A stretch of 64,000 bases of DNA from Piezodorus guildinii (taxonomy: Eukaryota > Arthropoda > Insecta > Hemiptera > Pentatomidae): assembly GCA_023052935.1 (NCBI GenBank), contig CM041292.1, positions 172,112,900-172,176,899 on the forward strand, written 5' to 3'. How positions within the stretch are numbered: position 1 is the stretch's first letter; the number at the start of each line of letters is the position of its first letter. This document shows, in pieces, positions 57,590 to 64,000 of the stretch. Under the pieces are notes generated by a model. The model made no database searches, was not told the origin of the DNA, and worked only from the letters and a program-made list of their open reading frames with translations. The position numbers were made by a program, and so were the translations under genes.

Positions 57590-58282
57590 AATACATTAAT
57601 AAAACACATGTTCCTATCGGTGCAGTAACTACCTTTTGGTTGGCAGCTTTTTTCCGAAACTACAGAACCAATTTTTTTGTAAATAGGCAATAAAATACCA
57701 GGGCATTTAACGGTTATCCTAACACCTAAACGTTTGATATACGCCGATTACTTCTAAAATGCCGCTTTAAAATAATTTAATTTAATAGCTCAGATATTTT
57801 TTAAGATTAAAATTTAAGAAAAATTGTATGAGAGTTTTTTAACCAAGAAACCACGAATAATTATAAACAATAAAAATAATTGAAAAATATATCTACAAAT
57901 GCTCACATAATTCAGCTATTTTTGAAGATAGAGAAAAAAATGTATTGAGTTTTAGGATCAGGACACCGCGACAACAAAAAATAAAATAATAATTGAAATC
58001 TTGCCTATATATACGCTTGTAACTTCGTTGTTTTCGAAGATAAAGATAGATATTTTTTTAGTTTTAGAATAAGAACAGAATTTATTTTTTTAAATCCTAC
58101 TTATATAAACATATTTGTTTTCGCTGTTCGATTCGGTGGCATTCGATAGAGAATTAAATTTCCGAAAAAAATTAAAAAAGATTGATTCAAATCGGTTCCA
58201 AAATAACTGAGAGAAAGAGTTTTGAAATTAGCAGCGGTGATAGGCCATTTTCTTTTGAATTATTTATTGCTTTTCGTATTAA
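57585..58282. other. AT-rich region, nothing recognised
   Basis: No gene or shared repeat was recognised. Confidence 0.35.
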
Positions 58283-58440
58283 TTTTTTTTTTCAACAACA
58301 ATTTTTTATTGATTATTATTACAATCAGCAATTTGGACATCAATCATAGCGGTGAAAGATAACGTACATACTACATTCATACAATATTTACACATCGTAT
58401 TAGTTAATTGCCTATAAACAGTTATATCTTAATATAGTTA
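58283..58440 (-). mobile_element. Short Jockey 3' UTR tail, minus strand
   Basis: On the minus strand: aaatattgtatgaatgtagt atgtacg..., then attgatgtccaaattgctga, then caataaaaaattgttgttga and an A tail. This is the Jockey copy-1-type 3' UTR (17095-17207) with substitutions; no coding part is left. Confidence 0.75.
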
Positions 58441-58499
58441 TTTGCAACTAATAAACCAATGTGTAATCATTTACAGCTCGTTTTCATCTCTATATAATA

Positions 58500-58565
58500 G
58501 TTCTTAAATTGATTTTAATAACAGAAAATAGTGAAAGTCGTTTGTTGCGCGAAACAGATTTTTTC
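58500..58565 (-). repeat. TGG-family end fragment
   Basis: Taacagaaaatagtgaaagt cgtttgttgcgcgaaacaga is the start end of the TGG family in reverse. Confidence 0.5.
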
Positions 58566-58619
58566 ATAACGGAAATGCACCAAATGTATCTTAGCAAGAC
58601 TATAGTTCTTATCCATTAA

Positions 58620-59399
58620 TAAATAACTAGTTCTTTTCAGCCAGCGGCAGGAACTGTTCCCGAGAGGCGTTAGTGGCCTAGGCAAGGAGAGGAATCCCGC
58701 GAAGATTATTATAAAAACTGTAGTAGGGTCATAAACCTTGGGGAGTTAACTGGGATACAAAACCACACAACCTGGCTCAAAGATTATCGCGACGTGAGCC
58801 AGTGACAATACGCTCCCTGCCATTTTTTAACCTCTGTCTCAGCCTTTCTTTCAACTACTTGCTATCATATCCCACACCTACGTGCGGGTCAGTCATCTCT
58901 GATGCCTTATTACCTTTTTATCTTTATGGCCGTCGTAAACAATAAACATGGCAGCACGATCCTCCTCCTCCCCCTAAAAAACTAGTGCCTATGAGAATGA
59001 CATGACATTCATAAGAAAATGAGTATCATTTTTTTTTTTTTTTTCTAGTTATTAACTGAAGTTAGAAGTAATAGAAATCATTCAATAAGTTTGACTTGAA
59101 AAATAGAAAATTAAGATCAATGAATCAACATAAGAATTGATCAGATTATTACCCTTTCAAATTAAATGAAATTTCGTTGATACGCTCTTATCCTATATCT
59201 TTACAATCCAGTGTAGGTCCATTGCTACAAAAGAGGAGATGTCTATAGTAAGAGGATGCAACTTTTTACTTTTAATAGTGTTGCTACTATATGATGATAC
59301 TTAATATGATATGATGCTACGTTTGGCTGTAGGTAGCTATTTTATGAATCAATGGCTGTTAGAGAATACTAGCTGGAACCCTATACTATTTTGTTAAAG
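58620..59399. other. Mixed region, nothing recognised
   Basis: 58620-58980 is less AT-rich (gttcccgaga ggcgttagtg) but shows no motif; the remainder is AT-rich with no gene. Confidence 0.3.
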
Positions 59400-59850
59400 C
59401 TATTACTTTTTTTTCTCTTCTTCTTCTTCTTGGCATTGGAGCTCTCCATACAGCCACCAGGATCAAAACATCATTACTAAACATTTACAGCTAGAGAATC
59501 CATTAGTATTTTTAATTTCTTCCTATATAAATTTCTTTATTGCGTTAAGGAACTGTGTCATCCTTACGATATCATAAGATTTTCTTGACGTCAATAAATG
59601 TCCATACCTATTTAATTTATTGTAGTTATTGAAAAAATCCAGAATTTTTTTTCTCTCGGGCACTCTAGAATTATGTGCTGCAGATTCTCATTCTTATCAC
59701 ATGTGATGTGAGAATCCAGGTGAGGACCCCGATGCGGCGCAGGTACACATTGCACAAACCGCGGTTTGATCTGAGTCGGGAGAAATTTTTGTCGAGGTTT
59801 ATTGATAGGTTCATCTCATAAAGCCACGGCTTGTCCAGGATATGTTGTAC
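59400..59850 (-). pseudogene. C-terminal relic of a non-LTR retrotransposon with a zinc motif
   Basis: On the minus strand, frames give NLSINLDKNFSRLRSNRG then LCNVYLRRIGV. After a frame change they give CDKNENLQHIILECPREKKF, i.e. the 'C.C......HI...C' motif found after the RT domain of several LINE clades (I, R1, LOA-like). The 3' tail is gaagaagaagaagagaaaaa near 59415. The clade cannot be fixed from so little. Confidence 0.55.
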
Positions 59851-59916
59851 GTTTTAAAGCTCGTATTATGTTGAATGCGTCAATGATTAAATTAACTATA
59901 GTAAATATAAATTCGT

Positions 59917-60194
59917 TTGTTTATTTATTTAACGCCACTTTATGCTGCTGTGGCTAATCTGGAGTCACTACAGTGGGAGCCCTAAAGGCTGCCTACCCAG
60001 GTTTAATCAGGACAGGGATCTGTAGCGAGTACCTGACATCACACAGTCTTGGGAACTTTTTACGCCCTCCCTGACGGACGTCATAACTAAGGATTTTTTA
60101 CTCTCATTAAAAGTGAGAGTGACCTGCCAGGTTTGCGACCTTGGGCATTGAAGAACGTTACTGTTATGGTAGCCACTACACCATAGGTGACATG
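59917..60194 (-). mobile_element. tRNA-derived SINE, family S1, minus strand
   Basis: Tttatttatttaacgccact (tail in reverse), cactacagtgggagccctaa, gcgagtacctgacatcacac, gacgtcataactaaggattt, then the head with a damaged B box (aggtttgcgaccttgg) and ccactacaccataggtgaca. A clear S1 copy. Confidence 0.82.
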
Positions 60195-61534
60195 AATTTG
60201 TTATGAATCAATTGGTTACTAATTTAACTATTTTTATCTACAACGAAAGTGTTATTATTTAATGAAAGATGTTAAATTTATGCGGTCACATTTACAATAA
60301 GATAACAGTATAAGAAAGAAAACACAGGATTACTTAGTACGTTTTAGCTCTGAAACATAACTGTTGTATATCATCGTAAGTTATGATTCGTAACACCTTA
60401 ACAACATAAATTAGTATTTCCATTGCTCGAGGGTGAACCATTTCAACTAGATAACGTCTTCTTTTTTAGGATTCAGAAATGAGTTTTATTATGTCCTTAA
60501 TAAACCTTTTAAAGCCGCCTATATTTTTTATAAATTTAGGTTCTTTGCTAATACCAGTCAGATTAAGAAGATTTGTCTTACATGGGGTTAGAAATTGTAT
60601 TGCCTTTCAAAGATGACCTAATATTTTTTCAGGTGATGTTTTTAGAAATACATTTTTTTCAACCACTTATTTCCTTGTTCTCTAAGCCTAGACCAAAGGA
60701 ACCTTCATTAACAATTTTAGCTTCACAGCCAAGGTCATTTTTGAGATACTATGGTGAAGTGAATTAATTGTGACTTTCTTTTATGAATTTAGATGATAAT
60801 TTTCGAATATGATTTTATAAACAGAAACATTAAATATATCTCAAACTATTGACGAAACAAATAATATGACGGAATAAAAGAAAATAGTGCTACAATACAA
60901 TCAGAATGGTACAACTGACTGAGCATATTAATGAGTTGCGAGTCAATTTATGTGTTATTCGACACAAACAAGATGATTTAACAAAGATTTTTTTGCCCTA
61001 AAGACACGACAGGCTTTATAGGTCCTTGGCCACGCAGTGTAGCCTCTTAAGAGATCATACCCCCATGCACGATTTTTAGTGAAAGTCACAAACATCACAC
61101 TTTATGCACAATCACTCCTTATACCAATTTGTTTTTGAGTTTTCCAAATGTCTGATGACGGGCCTTACATATAATAGGTAAGATTATCTAAAAACCAACC
61201 GAAGAACAACTTTTTATTTTTATTATTCAGTCTAAACAGCTCAAAGTATTTTCCTTACCCTCGTTATATTAATTTAAGATAAAATGTTCTTTTATACCAG
61301 GTTTGTGATTATCCTATTTTAAATTGTCTGATGAGAAGTCCAATAATTAACTTTTTTCTCCTCTGAAGTACCTTGAATGATGAAATAGAAATAATTAATT
61401 GTCTCTTATTGTTAAAGGTGTTCAGATATGAATAAATATAAACCAAGAAAGAGTTTATGAATAAACAAGAAGAGAAAAAACTAGCAATATTTTCCCAAGA
61501 TTCAAAATCATTTACATAAATAAGTAGTCTCTTC
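60195..61534. other. AT-rich region, nothing recognised
   Basis: Frames of 64 and 89 codons (60573-60767, 61309-61578) show no recognised motif. Confidence 0.35.
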
Positions 61535-62367
61535 TCTCTCTTATATATAAAATTATAACACGATTTTGGTTTCCGCAAAAACTCCTTCTAAATAACTGAA
61601 CGGATTTTGATAAGGTTTTTACCATGATTTAGGACACTTTTTCCTAAACGTTTAAAAATGAAATACATTGCATTTTAGCTTTTCTTTAAACGGGAAAAAT
61701 AAGTTTTCCGTGACCAAGTCATTAAAAAATTATTCCTGAAATATAAGTAGTAATATAGACGTATAATATACCGTTAGAAAGTGGAAGATTTTAGAAAAGT
61801 TAAATTGCAATAAAATAAGTTAATCTAAAAAGTTGCTGTATGCCCATAAATTTATGAACATAAGTTATTGGGAACGAGTGAGGTCAATGTACAGGAGATA
61901 ATAGTCAAATGTACAGGATCTTGCAAGTTATATTCTTCCATGAAATGAAAGATTTTAGAAAAATATTACGTACCTAATTGTAACCAAGTTTTCCTAATTG
62001 TAACTACATAAATAGTAGGTTGTTGTAAATCTATAAACGAAAAGGGATTCCCATGGAAACTTAATTTAACTTTTAAAATGTAATTTAAATAGTTCATTAG
62101 AAATAGAAAACAGTAATAAACCAAATAAATTAGAAACCGTTACTATTTCTTTGGGTTTTTTCTATCTTTTCATGACTATTCTTTTCTTTCTATATTGATA
62201 TTGAGACATATGTATTTTGACGATTATAACCAAGCCGTCAAAAATAGGATAGGAACCTTTATTTCTATAGTTTTTGAATACATACATGGCAGTTAAGTTT
62301 TCTTGATATGGGACTACTAAATTTTCCGTCACCCGTGCAGCAGCGAAGCAGAGGTGGATCTACTAGT
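61535..62367 (+). mobile_element. Non-autonomous Helitron
   Basis: The 5' end has the pattern usual for insect Helitrons: TC start region, tctctcttatatataaaatt, then aaaaactccttctaaataac and tgaacggattttgataaggt. The 3' end reads gtcacccgtgcagcagcgaa gcagaggtggatctactagt, with the CTAG terminus followed by T and the GC-rich motif common near insect Helitron ends. It has no Rep/helicase coding. A 5' fragment of the same family lies at 44980-45370. The exact 5' base is uncertain by a few positions. Confidence 0.65.
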
Positions 62368-63018
62368 TATGAATAAATTGGAAAGTTTTTCTAAAATTCG
62401 TATGTAACAATTCAAGTTAATAAATAGTGACGAAAAGCACACAAATCCAAGCAATTATTGTAATAAATCCCAATTCACAAAATTTTAAAATGCTCCATGG
62501 AAACTAAATATAAGGATAATCATTATTTCTCATGTTAAATGATAGCAATGGTAACTTAAAGATAGTGAGCGATACGGTGCAAGTTGCAGGATACATAGAT
62601 GGGATCATTGTAGTAATTTAGTGTATATATACGCTTTTTTATTTAACAGTACAATTACATTGTGCATAATCATTAAAATATAATTATGTTCAAATAAGTT
62701 TTGATAAAAGAAAACAACAAAAATAGCTCAGAGACTACAACGACAAATAACAAACCAAAGAAAACGTCAGGGTATATTGTGGCCTGTAGCAGTGTAGCAC
62801 AAAGATCTTTACATATAGAGGTAGGCTCACTTCAAAATGGACAATATGGCGGACAATGCTGATGACGCACGTGGCTGTTGGACTTTAGTTGTTGTTTATG
62901 GCTGTGTTTGGTCAGACCGCTATTGAGGTGTTTATATTGTGATATTGATTCATAGCTTTGTGATGTTCTTAGGCAGTGATACTTCAAATCTTTCTGGGAA
63001 ACTTTGTGCGATTGCTAC
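62368..63018. other. AT-rich region with a short GC-richer piece
   Basis: At 62838-62930 tggacaatatggcggacaat and the following 29-codon frame could be a coding start, but the frame stops soon and nothing supports it further. Confidence 0.25.
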
Positions 63019-63905
63019 TAGGTTGTGTCACATGAAATGTCCGTTTTCAAGGTAAAGGATTTTTATTAAAAATACGATATGAAAACAAGATAATTTTATT
63101 CGAAGAATTTACTTTCTTTTTCTACACATTTTTCCCAACGTGACACCAACTTTTTTATCCCCGAACTGAAAAACTCTGAGCTTTGAAGTGAAACAAAATC
63201 TGAAAACGCACTTTTCACTTGATCATCATTTTCAAAAAGTTTTCCTTTGACGCAAGTTGTCTAAATTCCTGAACAGGTGGTAATCTGTTGGAGACAAGTC
63301 GGGAGAATATGGTGGGTGTAGAAGAACCTCGTAGCCCAGTTCTTTAAGTTTTTGCACGGTATGTTTTGAAACCCGTGTATCGAGCTTTTTTACTTTCCCA
63401 ATTCACTTTAAATGTTTGGAAACGGTAGATGCACTTGAATTTAGTTGTGCTGAGAGTCCTTTAACTGTTTGGTAGGGGTTTTCTTCTACTGTATGTTTGA
63501 GGACATCATTGTCTATTACGAACGGAGGTCATCCTCGGGGCAAGTTTTCCAAGTCGGTACCCCCAGCTGAAAACTTAGCAAACCAACGGCGAATGATCCG
63601 TTCATTAACACTCCCTTTCCCAAACGCCTTGCAAATATTTCTAACGGCCTCAGCTGCTGAATGGCCGAGTTTAAACTCGTACAAAAATATTACTCGAAAA
63701 TCGCGTGTTTTCCATGTTCATATTTGGAGATATACTAAAAAGTGGGTAATTGATTGGGAAGCTAGTGTTTATAATATAAAGGATGAGGATTAGTAACTGT
63801 TTACTTTAATTATGTAAACATTGAGAAGAAAACAACAGAGACCTGCAAAATCCTTTATATATTTCAGAAACTATAAAAACGGACATTTCATGTGAAACAA
63901 CCCAA
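63019..63905 (-). mobile_element. Mariner of a second lineage, internally deleted
   Basis: Terminal inverted repeats contain gtcacatgaaatgtccgttt (left, 63027 onward) and its near complement aacggacatttcatgtgaaa (right); the outer edge is (t)aggttgt on the left and caacccaa on the right, with TA following at 63906. Length ~890 bp against ~1.3 kb for a full element. The ends differ from the copies at 1534 and 40235, so this is another mariner subfamily with the same kind of internal loss. Confidence 0.85.
63240..63710 (-). pseudogene. Mariner transposase, internal deletion
   Basis: The N-terminal half is readable: RDFRVIFLYEFKLGHSAAEA, VRNICKAFGKGSVNERIIRR, WFAKFSAGG, then ENPYQTVKGLSAQLNSSAST and IGKVKKLDTRV (with one stop). 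It then jumps to SKHTVQKLKELGYEVLLHPP and YSPDLSPTDYHLFRNLDN. The region with the first two catalytic aspartates is gone; the third (SPTDYHLF) remains. The start codon region is frameshifted. Non-catalytic. Confidence 0.85.
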
Positions 63906-64000
63906 TATTTGTAAAAATGATAAATTATCAAATAAAACATTTCACAGGTAAGGTTAAAGTTGTAATTGTTGTAATATTGTAATTGGTTATATATCATTGT
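63906..64000. other. Window end, AT-rich, nothing recognised
   Basis: No feature recognised after the mariner. Confidence 0.4.

Noticed and set aside
62838..62930. Possible start exon MDNMADNADDARG
   Set aside because: The frame stops after ~29 codons, with no donor at a convincing position and no recognised family.
63497..63793. 98-codon plus-strand ORF
   Set aside because: Antisense shadow of the minus-strand mariner transposase relic.

Overview
This window is eukaryotic nuclear DNA, very AT-rich and full of microsatellites and retroelements. The transposable-element spectrum (cecropia/Hsmar1-type mariner, Jockey- and R1-clade LINEs, RTE, Penelope-like element, non-autonomous Helitron, hAT MITE, tRNA-derived SINEs) points to an arthropod, most likely an insect. 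I cannot name the species from the sequence. I see no convincing complete host gene, tRNA, rRNA or CRISPR. A few exon-like pieces with splice-site-like borders are listed at low confidence.

Layout: 0-8.6 kb holds old repeats, an internally deleted mariner (1534-2432), a SINE with a clean target-site duplication inside a dispersed repeat (2723-2949), degraded hammerhead-like motifs and a decayed mariner (6780-7300). 8.6-12.6 kb is a Penelope-like element made of two head-to-head copies with near-identical 1.64-kb arms, a 12-bp flanking repeat and a hammerhead-ribozyme-like motif in each arm. 12.6-17.2 kb is a full-length Jockey-clade retrotransposon with both ORFs open. 17-31 kb is mostly AT-rich sequence with copies of a ~0.9-kb non-coding repeat family (here called the TGG family, from its end TCTGGTGCGGGC), a 105-bp hAT-type MITE, SINEs and LINE relics. 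31.7-32.0 kb is a 278-bp palindrome that is perfect except for its two central bases. 34.4-39.2 kb is an R1-clade LINE inserted into an old Jockey relic. 40.2-41.1 kb is a second deleted mariner, itself inside a TGG repeat. 44.2-44.9 kb is an RTE fragment bounded by TA microsatellites, followed by Helitron sequence. 49.6-54.4 kb is a second, mutated Jockey copy. 54.4-64 kb holds more TGG repeats, SINEs, LINE relics, a Helitron (61535-62367) and a third deleted mariner (63019-63905).

The genes here belong to mobile elements. The Jockey and R1 elements each encode a zinc-knuckle nucleic-acid-binding ORF1 and an endonuclease/reverse transcriptase ORF2 for target-primed reverse transcription; SINEs and truncated 3' ends are products of such machinery. 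The mariners have intact ends but no catalytic triad and would need transposase in trans. Only the Jockey copy at 12.6 kb looks coding-competent. The most unusual items are the inverted Penelope dimer with hammerhead-like motifs, the 278-bp palindrome carrying a related motif, the repeated pattern of internally deleted mariners, and the unclassified TGG family with subterminal inverted repeats and an end hairpin.
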